From NCBI GenBank assembly GCA_902801485.1, contig CADCIP010000015.1, positions 1-64,000 of the forward strand: DNA of 64,000 nt, read 5' to 3'. Positions 7,074-15,592 of the stretch are shown in pieces. The notes under the pieces are model-generated. The model was not told where the DNA came from and did not search any database. It saw only the letters and a program-made list of their open reading frames with translations. How positions within the stretch are numbered: the first letter of the stretch is position 1; the number at the start of each line of letters is the position of its first letter. The translations under genes were made by a program, and so were the position numbers. The stretch is from an uncultured Bacteroidales bacterium (GTDB lineage: Bacteria; Bacteroidota; Bacteroidia; Bacteroidales; Bacteroidaceae).

Positions 7074-7868
7074 TTATTTCTTTTGTCGAAGGTCTAATAT
7101 CATTTGTTTTATCTTTTCTACGCAGTTGTCTGAAGGATAAGAAAATGGGGCGGAATATTTCACTCCATATTTATTAGCCGTCCAACTTAGGTTCATATAA
7201 TCAATTTCCATCTTCATTTCATTATGTTCCTCTATCAAAAAGCCTATCCACGCTTTTGTCGTTCGAAGATGCTCTTCCAATGAGAAGTCGATTAAAGACG
7301 TCCCATATGGACTGTTCAACAAGGTGTAAAATTCCTTCATCATATTGTCAGCCTGAAGGGAAAGTTTGATTTTCTTTCCTTTCTTTTTATCCTGAATCAT
7401 CCTATAGACGGTTTTCAGATAATGTTCCTTTGACCCGTCAAAAGAGATGGAATCCATCATTTCAAGGTTCTTCTTTATTGAAATTTCGTCGTACAGGAAA
7501 TTGTCGCCATCATTATAAGCACCCGTAAGAGTAATAAGCCCATGTATGGTTGTATCTCTTGATACCACATCAAGACCTACAAAGGTAGACAGACGGTCCG
7601 AAAGGAGGAATATTGTATCCTGCGTTTCTGCATTTCTATATCTTTCAACTATTTCATAAACTTTTTCTGCATATTCACTAATGCTTCTATTTTTGTCAAC
7701 AATGTAAGTGATCATATCATAACCAATTTCAGACAAACTGGTCTTCATTGCAATACTGTCAAACGACGATTCATTCTCGGAATAGCGGAGATTCAACACC
7801 AATCCTCTAGCTGATATGACATTGCTCCACAGAAAAAGGACAAAAACATTGATTAGAATTTTCTTCAT
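7074..7868 (-). CDS. secreted protein of unknown function
   Basis: The 264-residue protein has a signal peptide (MKKILINVFVLFLWSNVISA) and no motif I recognise. The middle (residues about 20-105) looks like alternating strands and helices with 'FLLSDRLSTFVGLDVV'. The charged helical segment that follows has KDKKKGKKIKLS. It is the first gene of a two-gene unit with the alpha/beta hydrolase 3 bases downstream, so it probably serves the same process. A good promoter lies 77 bases upstream. Confidence 0.65.
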   Translation of the reverse strand: MKKILINVFVLFLWSNVISARGLVLNLRYSENESSFDSIAMKTSLSEIGYDMITYIVDKNRSISEYAEKVYEIVERYRNAETQDTIFLLSDRLSTFVGLDVVSRDTTIHGLITLTGAYNDGDNFLYDEISIKKNLEMMDSISFDGSKEHYLKTVYRMIQDKKKGKKIKLSLQADNMMKEFYTLLNSPYGTSLIDFSLEEHLRTTKAWIGFLIEEHNEMKMEIDYMNLSWTANKYGVKYSAPFSYPSDNCVEKIKQMILDLRQKK

Positions 7869-7944
7869 AATATTACTTCTTACAGAAATATCTGTTATTC
7901 ATAAAACTCTATGTTATTATTCGATATTTTACCCATATTAAGAA

Positions 7945-7976
7945 CAAAATTATCACATTTATTGCAGATCGGCAAA
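7945..7976 (-). promoter_or_regulatory. promoter of the secreted hydrolase unit
   Basis: On the minus strand TTTG (7976-7973), a 20-base spacer and TAATTTTG (7952-7945) match the Bacteroidetes promoter. The leader to the ATG at 7868 would be about 70 bases. Confidence 0.6.
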
Positions 7977-8014
7977 TCTCAAGAGGTAAATATTCTATCA
8001 CTCACTCTTTTTCC

Positions 8015-8440
8015 CTAATTTCTAAACCGTATATATTTTAGTCCTAACGTCGCATTGCTATATCTTATTTCCCGGCTCAGTCTGTCGATCGCCAGGTATT
8101 GCGTATAATATTCCTTGCGTTCCTCAGCATAACGCACAGCAGTCCGCAGGCAGTCTTCTGCCCGTTTGGTACTGTCAACCAAAGTATGATACTTACCCAT
8201 ATAATACTGGCTGCGGGCATAGAGGGAATCACTTGGGTGCAGGCTATAGTACTCATAGGCAATGCGGAGCAGGGAATCGTTGGTAACATCCTGTCCGCTC
8301 TTGTCCTGCGCTATGGAATAGACAAGGGCATAGCGGGCAAGGGGCTCGCCACGGAGTGAACGACGATTGATGGTTTCCAACTTGCGGCTGTCATTGCACG
8401 AACTAAGGACAATGACAAACAGCAAGAAAAAGACGTTTTA
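8015..8440 (-). pseudogene. remnant of a TPR-type lipoprotein sensor/regulator
   Basis: The readable part contains a lipobox (LFVIVLSSCNDS), then YALVYSIAQDKSGQDVTND and SLLRIAYEYYSLHPSDSLYA and further TPR-like helices. These are the N-terminal features of large Bacteroidales TPR lipoproteins, which go on to a membrane segment and a C-terminal regulatory domain. Three signs of decay are visible. The start of the signal peptide is in another frame (KRLFLAV.. just upstream). The usual first TPR is replaced by a short INRRSLRGEPL join. The frame ends after about 136 codons with KYIRFRN, before the rest of the family's length. Confidence 0.6.
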
Positions 8441-8446
8441 ACGGTA

Positions 8447-11400
8447 TTAATCATATTTAACCATAACCTTTTGGCTTGTTCCATCCTTCTTGTGAATGAT
8501 ATAGACTCCATTTTGCCTTAGCGATGAGAGATGATGCCCGTTCAGGTCATAAATTTCTCCCTCGTCTTTGGAAAAGGCTGGGGTGAGACCTTTGATACCA
8601 TCCACAACATCCATTGCATCTTCAACACGGAAAGTAGATGCGTTATCCGTAAGACTACTGTCACTATTAAGGAACTTCAGCGAACCACCAGCACCACCTA
8701 ACTGGTTGATGCAGTTATATTCGGTTCCCGTTTCACGAAGCACAAAGCCTCCGTCGTTAGGCAACAGGTCCCAAGTATAGTCCCCCTTTCGCATCACAGC
8801 CTTTTTTCCATCCTTAGCCAGCGTCTCGGCAAAGCCCGTTGTGTAGTTATACACCTTAACATGATAGGGGTCGCCGCCAAAGGCCCACAAGAATTCTGCA
8901 GTCTTGGTTATCTTGCCATCGTTCTTCTTGGGGTTGTAAGGCTCCCCCCTCTGCTTACCTATGTACCATACACTATTGATGTTCAGATTATACCATTTGG
9001 CTGTGGCCTCATCCGTCGAGAACTCAAACGGGCCGTTCCACTTAACATTGAACCTTACCGTGACGTCACTCGTGACTTCTGTAATATGCGTGTCAATCTT
9101 CTCCAAAGTAATGAAGTCGTTCTGCAAAGAATCTGACGGTGCAGGCAAAAGGCTGCCATGGGCAACTTCTGCTGTATCTGTAGCTACAACCATGCCCTCG
9201 TATAGCACTTCGTATGAGACTATATGTGTAAGATCTACCGGCGAAGATGTAATGGAGAAATCATACGGTTGGTAGTTGAAAGGCCCCAGCGTATCGTCGT
9301 TTTCGCGACAATCAAGAAGCGTCCAACAGTCGTCCTCCGGAACTTCGCTTTGGATATTGCTACCGAACAACGACCAGGAGACTGGGTTTCGACCGGGAAA
9401 ACTCTGGGTATCATTGGCTGTGATAAGCCGGTAACCAGAGAGAGAGACTTCCTGCCCTGCATCTATATATAAATACAGTGTAGCATCAAAGGGACCACAA
9501 TACTTGGTATAGACATTGTCATCGAAGAGATTCTCCTGCATTTCGTTGCTATAATATGTACCTGTATAGGCATAGAGGGCAAGTGGTGTTATCTCCTCTC
9601 CATTCTGGTCCAGAAGATTGATTTCGGAAAGTTGAATTGAAGAACCACTTTTAACATCATCAACGGCAAACTGATAGTAACGGTATCCCTTTCGTTCCTT
9701 AACAACAGTTATGGTACAGGTATCGCAGAGGGTTTTGTCTTGGAGAGCCGAGACAATAATATCCGCTGTCCCCACCCCGTTTGCAACAACCAGCCCTTCG
9801 CTATTAACGGATGCAACAGCCTCATCGGTTGTTATCCACTGAAGCTTCAGGCCTTGCGGATCGATATTTTCTGTATATACTTTGAGTTGCATTTCCTCGC
9901 CAGGCAAAAGTGTTGCGGAATGTTTGTCAAGCATCAGCGACGGAACAGGGTCGGAAATAACAAAGTCTGCTGGCATATAGTTGGCTGCCGGAAGAGAACG
10001 GTCGTCATTGCGTTCATCCAGAAGCACCCAATCCGGATCGTTGGGGTCGGTCAACTGGGTGTCGCTTCCGTAGAGTTTCCACGAACAGGGATTCCGGTCG
10101 GGGTTATTGCCTGTATCGTTGGCCGTATAGATGCGGTATCCGTATGGTTCCACATCGTCCATTGCATCGAAGAGGAAATAAGAACTTCCATAGAAACCGG
10201 CGCAGTACTTGGTATGAACATTATTATCGGCTGCGTTCTCCCAGTTCTCATTATTGTAACCTTCGGGTCCTCCGTCATAGATGTAAAGGTCTTCTGCCTC
10301 GTTGGATGTATCGTCAAGAATGTCAAACTCTGAAAACTGTATGGTGCCGCTGCTACCATTCACGATTTTCGTAATAACCAGATTGTAATAACGGTACCTT
10401 GGGGCATCGGCATTGTAATTGGTAAAGCCATCCGTTCCTTCGTAAACCCTGCCGCTGGTTCTGCGCAGCACGGGCCAGTTGTCGTGCTTGCGTCCGTTGT
10501 CCAGATTTTGTCGCCAACTGCCTTTACCTGTATTATCGTTATAGTTCAGCTGATAGCACAGATAGCCGTTATCGACCTGTTCGGGTGTCATATTATTGGT
10601 CTGTGAGGAAGTATAGTCCCAACAGTTGTCGATAGAAAGACCCTTGCCGGCAAAGGCAAACTCCTTTCCTTCGGTTACTCCTGTTATAACACCTATATTA
10701 TAACTGTTGGCTACGGTTACTTTACCTGCCGACGGGCCAATAAGGGCTGCCGCATTATATGGAGCAGTAACCATACCGGTATTGCAGCAGTTGGTAACAT
10801 TAAGAGTTGCAAAACCGCCCACGTATCCAACCAGCGCACCGGCAATATTGCCCGTTGCCGTAACAGAACCGTTGTTCTCGATGCCGATAATTATGGCAGC
10901 ATCATCGTGTGCATAACCTGCCAGCATACCCACGTATGTTTTTCCTTCAACCGTACAAGTGGTATCAAAAACTATGTTGCTAAGTGTGCATCTGCCGATA
11001 TTTCCGAAGAAACCTAAAGCACTGTCTCCATTAATATGCAGATTGCGTATGGTATGCCCCTTGCCATCGAAACTGCCAGAAAAGACATTGAGGGCAGTTC
11101 CTATCGGGCGGAACTCTCCGTTATAGTCTTCCATATCAATATCGTTGAGCAATTCAGCCTTTGCTTCCGTTTCGCCTTCTTCATTAACCAAGCGGCTGAA
11201 GGTGATAAGATCCTCGGCTTTATCTATCTGGTAGATGCCGCCCTTCTTATGCAGACCGTACGAAAGCATATAGTCCATCCATTCCACGCGATCCCGTACA
11301 AAGTCCCGTACACGGTCCACTTCCTTCTCCCATGAACCGGGAACAACCGGATTAAGGGAAATCCATTGGTTGAGGTAAGGCCAGCGGATAAAGTTGAGAG

Positions 11401-12982
11401 TAGCCGAGGCGCGTACATCCTCACGCAACGAATCCACATCGGCAGCTACGTCCTCGGGATTAAAGGCACCGTCCTTACGAAGCTTAGCCCACATCTCCTC
11501 TAACTGAGCAAAGACAGTCGGGTCGGAAAGCACGCGGCTGACGAACTGTCCCCAGTTGCCTGTCTGACGAACCTTGTAGGTCCAGTCATAACGTTCGTTG
11601 GCAGGATAGGTGGTCTGGTCATTCTCCAAAGCAAGGTCAGCATCCCACACCGGTCCGGTGTAGAAATGGTCGTCACCACGCTCCTTGAACATGAATACCT
11701 GGCATATCATATCGGTATTGCCGTTGAACTCGCTTGCAAGAAACCATCTGAGGAACGATTCCATATCCAGAACAGAGCGAAGGCCGTTCTCCCCATCGGT
11801 ATATTCCGGACCGAAGACAGTATTCTCCATATTGTTCCATGTATCTTGGATATACTGGAACTGCACATCCTGAATGACATCATCGTCGGGCTCATGAATG
11901 GATATGGGATTACCATGCGATGACCAGAAATAGCGAGGCTCGCGAGTAGCATTATTATCCACCTCGACGTAATAGCCGCCGGTGATGGTTTCTTCGTCAA
12001 CATCTGTCTCGCTCATTTCTGTTATATCAATGCGGTCCTTGTCCAAATCCACATGATCCGCTAAAGTATAGGTTCCGCGATAGTCGCCATTGACAACAAG
12101 ATCGACAATCTGGCTCCAAGGGGTCCATTCCTTTTCTACTCGTTTCGACATAGCCCAAGCCACAGGGTTGCGCATCAGTGTCTTGTCGCGATAGCTGTTG
12201 ATGAGCACCCATTTCTTGGCTTTTGCCGGCGATTCATTACGTCCGCCCTTCATCATGTGGTGACTCTTTCCATCGTTGAACTTTACGCGAAAAGCCTTGT
12301 TTTCGTGACTGGCAGAGTAATTGCCTCGTACACGGAACAGAATGGGGTACTCCTGTGTAAGGGTGCCACCTTCGTATATGAGCACCGACTGCGATTCGAA
12401 ATCCTCGCCACGATTCACAGGGGTGATATTATCCTTAACATGAATGCTAAGCGTTGGCAGGTTGGTAATCTGATAGAACTGGCTGTCGTCTCCTTCACCC
12501 GCATGACCAAAGAACTGCAATTCGGCAATGTTACAATAAGAACCGGAACTGCCGACATAACGGACATAACGGAAACCACGACTGACATTAACATCTGCCG
12601 TTGTAGCAGTACCATTGGCCGGTTTATTACTGATAAGATAAAGCGGCATGGCATCCATGAAGTCAGGACTGTTTGCTCCTTCGAAAAGGCTCAGCAACAT
12701 GCGGTCTGCACCCTGACTGCCAGGAGCAGGTGTATAACCGACACGGGTTATAACGTATGGCTCTCCCAGATCGAGGCCCACCCATTGCATCTCATTTGCA
12801 GAGGTGCTATAATATGTCTTGACATCTCCGTCAAAAGCCAATGCTGCCTTTTGCTCAGAACCGGAATACATCATTGCACCTGTAAGAAGCCGGTCAACAT
12901 TCGAGTCATAAGCATGCAGCAGGCATGTGGCAGACAATAAGCAGCAAAGGACATAAAGTCTGCAACTCTTGAATTTTATCAT
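8447..12982 (-). CDS. CotH-kinase multidomain surface protein with sorting tail
   Basis: A 1511-residue exported protein. In order: a signal peptide (1-24); an F5/8-type discoidin domain (about 28-160); a CotH domain (about 175-575) with FRVRGNYSASHENKAFRVKF, KKWVLINSYRDKTLMRN and the acidic GPVWDADLAL; GLUG-like repeats (about 580-790); a second discoidin-like domain (860-1010); a Big_2 Ig-like domain (1015-1095); a third discoidin-like domain (1098-1245, similar to the second); a mixed beta region; and a short tail (about 1465-1511) of the type IX sorting kind, with IYDLNGHHLSSLRQNGVYII. CotH proteins are atypical kinases in spores, but their substrate in Bacteroidetes is unknown. The discoidin domains suggest glycan binding. 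It has its own promoter. Confidence 0.85.
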   Translation of the reverse strand: MIKFKSCRLYVLCCLLSATCLLHAYDSNVDRLLTGAMMYSGSEQKAALAFDGDVKTYYSTSANEMQWVGLDLGEPYVITRVGYTPAPGSQGADRMLLSLFEGANSPDFMDAMPLYLISNKPANGTATTADVNVSRGFRYVRYVGSSGSYCNIAELQFFGHAGEGDDSQFYQITNLPTLSIHVKDNITPVNRGEDFESQSVLIYEGGTLTQEYPILFRVRGNYSASHENKAFRVKFNDGKSHHMMKGGRNESPAKAKKWVLINSYRDKTLMRNPVAWAMSKRVEKEWTPWSQIVDLVVNGDYRGTYTLADHVDLDKDRIDITEMSETDVDEETITGGYYVEVDNNATREPRYFWSSHGNPISIHEPDDDVIQDVQFQYIQDTWNNMENTVFGPEYTDGENGLRSVLDMESFLRWFLASEFNGNTDMICQVFMFKERGDDHFYTGPVWDADLALENDQTTYPANERYDWTYKVRQTGNWGQFVSRVLSDPTVFAQLEEMWAKLRKDGAFNPEDVAADVDSLREDVRASATLNFIRWPYLNQWISLNPVVPGSWEKEVDRVRDFVRDRVEWMDYMLSYGLHKKGGIYQIDKAEDLITFSRLVNEEGETEAKAELLNDIDMEDYNGEFRPIGTALNVFSGSFDGKGHTIRNLHINGDSALGFFGNIGRCTLSNIVFDTTCTVEGKTYVGMLAGYAHDDAAIIIGIENNGSVTATGNIAGALVGYVGGFATLNVTNCCNTGMVTAPYNAAALIGPSAGKVTVANSYNIGVITGVTEGKEFAFAGKGLSIDNCWDYTSSQTNNMTPEQVDNGYLCYQLNYNDNTGKGSWRQNLDNGRKHDNWPVLRRTSGRVYEGTDGFTNYNADAPRYRYYNLVITKIVNGSSGTIQFSEFDILDDTSNEAEDLYIYDGGPEGYNNENWENAADNNVHTKYCAGFYGSSYFLFDAMDDVEPYGYRIYTANDTGNNPDRNPCSWKLYGSDTQLTDPNDPDWVLLDERNDDRSLPAANYMPADFVISDPVPSLMLDKHSATLLPGEEMQLKVYTENIDPQGLKLQWITTDEAVASVNSEGLVVANGVGTADIIVSALQDKTLCDTCTITVVKERKGYRYYQFAVDDVKSGSSIQLSEINLLDQNGEEITPLALYAYTGTYYSNEMQENLFDDNVYTKYCGPFDATLYLYIDAGQEVSLSGYRLITANDTQSFPGRNPVSWSLFGSNIQSEVPEDDCWTLLDCRENDDTLGPFNYQPYDFSITSSPVDLTHIVSYEVLYEGMVVATDTAEVAHGSLLPAPSDSLQNDFITLEKIDTHITEVTSDVTVRFNVKWNGPFEFSTDEATAKWYNLNINSVWYIGKQRGEPYNPKKNDGKITKTAEFLWAFGGDPYHVKVYNYTTGFAETLAKDGKKAVMRKGDYTWDLLPNDGGFVLRETGTEYNCINQLGGAGGSLKFLNSDSSLTDNASTFRVEDAMDVVDGIKGLTPAFSKDEGEIYDLNGHHLSSLRQNGVYIIHKKDGTSQKVMVKYD

Positions 12983-13015
12983 GATTTATAATTGAAATTA
13001 TCGTTATTTAAGTCG

Positions 13016-13023
13016 CAAATATA
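13016..13023 (-). promoter_or_regulatory. -7 promoter box of the CotH gene
   Basis: The minus strand reads TATATTTG, a match to TAnnTTTG, 33 bases before the ATG at 12982. No exact TTTG was found at the -33 position. Confidence 0.5.
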
Positions 13024-13193
13024 CTATTTTGTCTCCATAAAATGGACCATTCTCTCCAAAAAAGCACCCATTTGTTGTTTTTTTAACACAAGAGTGATTT
13101 TTAAGTTTACCGGGGGGCGCAAACATCATAGGGATTTACTGTGGTGAACCGAAATTTCTTCGCTCTTCATTCTTCTTTCTTCTTTTTTATTCG

Positions 13194-13201
13194 TACCTTT
13201 G
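13194..13201 (+). promoter_or_regulatory. -7 promoter box of the DUF4886 gene
   Basis: TACCTTTG matches TAnnTTTG and lies 31 bases before the ATG at 13233. Upstream is T-rich sequence without an exact TTTG at the right distance. Confidence 0.5.
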
Positions 13202-13232
13202 CACTCAATTTACAATACGAGCATAGAAAAGA

Positions 13233-14693
13233 ATGAAGCACTTCCTATTCATATTAATGCTATTCTCTGCTCTCTGCGCCAAAGCACAGGAGGAAATTAT
13301 AACAGAGCCGGCAAGAAAAGACACAATAAGACTGTTGACTATAGGTAACAGCTTCTCGCAGGATGCCGTGGAGCAATATCTGTATGAACTGGCCAAAGAA
13401 GTGGGAATACACATGATTATCGGGAATGCGTACAAAGGCGGCCAGAGCCTGGAACAGCATTGGACTGATCTGACAGAGGAACATGATGTTTATGAATACC
13501 GCAAGGTGGTAAACGGCATACGAACCAATACACCGCATAGCTTGTTGCCACCTATCATAACAGATGAGCCATGGGACTTCATCAGCTTTCAGCAAGCAAG
13601 CCATTATAGTGGTCTGACCACCACATACGAACCGTTCCTGTCAAAACTGATTCAGTACACCGACAGTATTAAGACAGGGCAGGATGTACGCTACGGTTGG
13701 CACATGACGTGGGCCTACTCGAAAGACTCCAACCACGGAGGCTTTACCAATTACAGCCAACAGCAGGATGTGATGTACGACAGCATCCGGTATGCTGTTC
13801 AGTGGACACAGATTCTGCATCCGGAATTCTCCTTTAACGTTCCCTGCGGTACTGCTATCCAGAATGCCCGAACCAGCTATCTGGGCGATAACATGTGCCG
13901 CGACGGATATCATCTGGACTTAAAATTCGGAAGATATACAGCAGCCTGCGCTTGGCTTGAAACGATTACAGGTATCTCGCCTGTAGGACTAAGCTACAGA
14001 CCGGAAGGTGTTGACAAAACCGCGGCATACGTCTGCCAGATTGCGGCACATGCTGCCGTACTGAATCCATTTGTGGTAACCAAACTGAATAATGAAGGGT
14101 TCCCGGCTCAAAATGATATTGTTCCAACAGGACTTATCAAGATTAACTTTGCGGAGAAGCCATACGAGGGAGGACAAGACTGGAACACCATGACGCCCGC
14201 GATGCGCACCCTTTCATGGATTACAGATGCCAACAACAACGTTACGGGCATTACACTGACAAGTACAAATGCTTTTTCAGGTACCAACACCAACGGACCT
14301 ACCTATACTACGACCAATATGCTGATGCCTGCTGAGGTTTCACGTTCATGTATGTGGGGATTTGCTGCCGAAAGCTTCGGTAATCAGAAACCAAAAGCAT
14401 CATGCACCCTGACCTTAGGACATCTGAACCCAGAACTGAAGTATGATTTTACATTCTTTGCATCAAGGCAAGATTGTCGGGATTGGAGAGAAACGGAGTT
14501 TACCATCCAAGGTGCCCGAGTGTACACAGACGGCGTAGAGGCTGCCAATAATATCAGTCATACAGCTACCATAAAAAATGTAAGCCCCACCGCAGACGGG
14601 AAAATTATCATCAAGGTGGCTCCAGGCGACAGAAACAACAGCAAAAACAGATTCTATTACCTGAATGCAATGACAATAAAAACTCGCAAATAG
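13233..14693 (+). CDS. DUF4886 SGNH-type hydrolase with beta-sandwich tail, secreted
   Basis: The 486-residue protein has a signal peptide cut at KA|Q. It then has a DUF4886 domain (about 30-285) with RLLTIGNSFSQDAVEQYLYE as block I (nucleophile in GNSFS), DFISFQQASHYSG, and CRDGYHLDLKFGRY as the C-terminal D..H block. A beta-rich domain (about 300-486) ends in FYYLNAMTIK and resembles a carbohydrate-binding module. Members of this SGNH group are thought to be esterases acting on glycans or acetylated sugars; the substrate is not known. It is divergent from the CotH gene across a 250-base gap. Confidence 0.75.
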   Translation: MKHFLFILMLFSALCAKAQEEIITEPARKDTIRLLTIGNSFSQDAVEQYLYELAKEVGIHMIIGNAYKGGQSLEQHWTDLTEEHDVYEYRKVVNGIRTNTPHSLLPPIITDEPWDFISFQQASHYSGLTTTYEPFLSKLIQYTDSIKTGQDVRYGWHMTWAYSKDSNHGGFTNYSQQQDVMYDSIRYAVQWTQILHPEFSFNVPCGTAIQNARTSYLGDNMCRDGYHLDLKFGRYTAACAWLETITGISPVGLSYRPEGVDKTAAYVCQIAAHAAVLNPFVVTKLNNEGFPAQNDIVPTGLIKINFAEKPYEGGQDWNTMTPAMRTLSWITDANNNVTGITLTSTNAFSGTNTNGPTYTTTNMLMPAEVSRSCMWGFAAESFGNQKPKASCTLTLGHLNPELKYDFTFFASRQDCRDWRETEFTIQGARVYTDGVEAANNISHTATIKNVSPTADGKIIIKVAPGDRNNSKNRFYYLNAMTIKTRK

Positions 14694-14725
14694 ACGTTAA
14701 TAAATTATACATTATTATAAAAAAT

Positions 14726-15211
14726 ATGGAACAAAAAAAACAGATTCAGATTCAGTTCCGACTGATGGATGTACAGGAACTGCAGTTTGTAAACCTATCT
14801 AAGCAATGGCCTGAAGGCGAACTTCAGGTGAATAACCAAATGCAGTTTAACTGCGATACGGAAAAGCGCGTTGTCAGATGTGTCACAAACTTTGAATACA
14901 AGAAGAACGATATTACCCAACTGATTCTGGGTGTACAGACAGTGTTCGAGTTTGCCCGCGAAGGCTGGAGCGCTATGTATGACCTGAAAGGCGACCAGTG
15001 GATTCTCCCTGTTGGTTTGGTTCAGCACATTGCCGACATGACCATTGGTGCAGCTCGTGGCATACTGGCCATCCGTACAGAAGAAGCAGGTCTTCCCAAA
15101 CAGATTCTCCCCCTTATAAACCCAGGGCAGATACTTAAGAGCAATATCAGCTTTAAAAGAACAACACAAGCAAAGACCGTGCCTGTAGGTGATTCTGCCG
15201 GAAATGCATAA
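14726..15211 (+). CDS. SecB-like protein of unknown function
   Basis: The 161-residue cytosolic protein has a beta-rich first half and a helical end containing LPVGLVQHIADMTIGAARGI and then a LPLINPGQIL stretch. That order (a helix ending in 'aRGil', then a proline loop 'P.inp..l') is also found in SecB and in SecB-like chaperones of Bacteroidetes. This suggests a chaperone fold, possibly for exported or toxin proteins. It follows the DUF4886 gene by 32 bases and may be cotranscribed. The similarity is judged by eye from about 40 residues. Confidence 0.4.
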   Translation: MEQKKQIQIQFRLMDVQELQFVNLSKQWPEGELQVNNQMQFNCDTEKRVVRCVTNFEYKKNDITQLILGVQTVFEFAREGWSAMYDLKGDQWILPVGLVQHIADMTIGAARGILAIRTEEAGLPKQILPLINPGQILKSNISFKRTTQAKTVPVGDSAGNA

Positions 15212-15297
15212 AAAAGCATAAAAAGACGACTATTTTCATTTCGTCCGAAAAAAACGCGGATTCGTCGAATTAATTTCTGCGTTCTGGAATGTCGTCG

Positions 15298-15305
15298 TAT
15301 CTTTG
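15298..15305 (+). promoter_or_regulatory. -7 promoter box of a candidate small RNA
   Basis: TATCTTTG matches TAnnTTTG. The next terminator on this strand is only 51 bases further on, with no usable reading frame between, so it seems to drive a short non-coding transcript. Confidence 0.5.
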
Positions 15306-15310
15306 CTGTG

Positions 15311-15382
15311 TGCAAACAAGCGATGCATGACCATAGCTTGAAAAATCTAATGCAGAGGGCTGTAAATTTTACAGCCCTTTTA
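15311..15382 (+). ncRNA. candidate small RNA of about 70 nt
   Basis: The stretch lies between a promoter box (15298-15305) and a strong intrinsic terminator (15356-15380). It has no start codon with a meaningful frame and no tRNA shape. The predicted RNA starts CTGTGTGCAAACAAGCG and ends with the terminator stem. It sits just before tRNA-Arg but is separated from it by the terminator and a second promoter. I know of no family that it matches; the call rests only on the two signals. Confidence 0.4.
15356..15380 (+). terminator. intrinsic terminator of the candidate small RNA
   Basis: AGGGCTGTAAA and TTTACAGCCCT form a perfect 11-bp stem with a one-base centre, followed by TTT. The stem is AT-rich at the top, so the loop is probably larger. 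Confidence 0.65.
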
Positions 15383-15405
15383 TTGTATATTTTGGAAAAA
15401 GGTGG

Positions 15406-15413
15406 TAACTTTG
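15406..15413 (+). promoter_or_regulatory. -7 promoter box of tRNA-Arg
   Basis: TAACTTTG matches TAnnTTTG and lies 16 bases before the first base of the tRNA at 15430. A TTG sits about 20 bases upstream of it. Confidence 0.55.
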
Positions 15414-15429
15414 TGCCCACAAAAGAAAA

Positions 15430-15501
15430 GCCCCTGTAGTTCAATGGATAGAACAACGGTTTCCTAAACCGTCGATCCGGGTTCGATTCCCGGCGGGGGT
15501 A
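15430..15501 (+). tRNA. tRNA-Arg (anticodon CCT)
   Basis: A full cloverleaf can be drawn. The acceptor stem is GCCCCTG with CGGGGGT (first pair G-U, sixth U-G), the anticodon stem ACGGT with ACCGT around loop TTCCTAA, and the T-arm CCGGG-TTCGATT-CCCGG. The anticodon CCT reads AGG codons. The 3' CCA is not encoded. It has its own promoter box. Confidence 0.95.
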
Positions 15502-15505
15502 CTTT

Positions 15506-15533
15506 TTTAGTTTAGAGTTGAGAGTTTAGAGTT
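15506..15533 (+). repeat. short direct repeats of the GAGTTTAGAGTT type
   Basis: The stretch contains TTTAGAGTTGAGAGTTTAGA and then GTTG, a degenerate tandem of 'agtttagagtt'. Similar units occur at 58973-59000 and, in a variant form, inside gcvPA near 33980. It fills the gap between tRNA-Arg and korA. Confidence 0.6.
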
Positions 15534-15592
15534 GTTAATTGTGAGTTAGATCGGTATTAGTGAAAATTTAGAATCATTAATTAATATAAATC

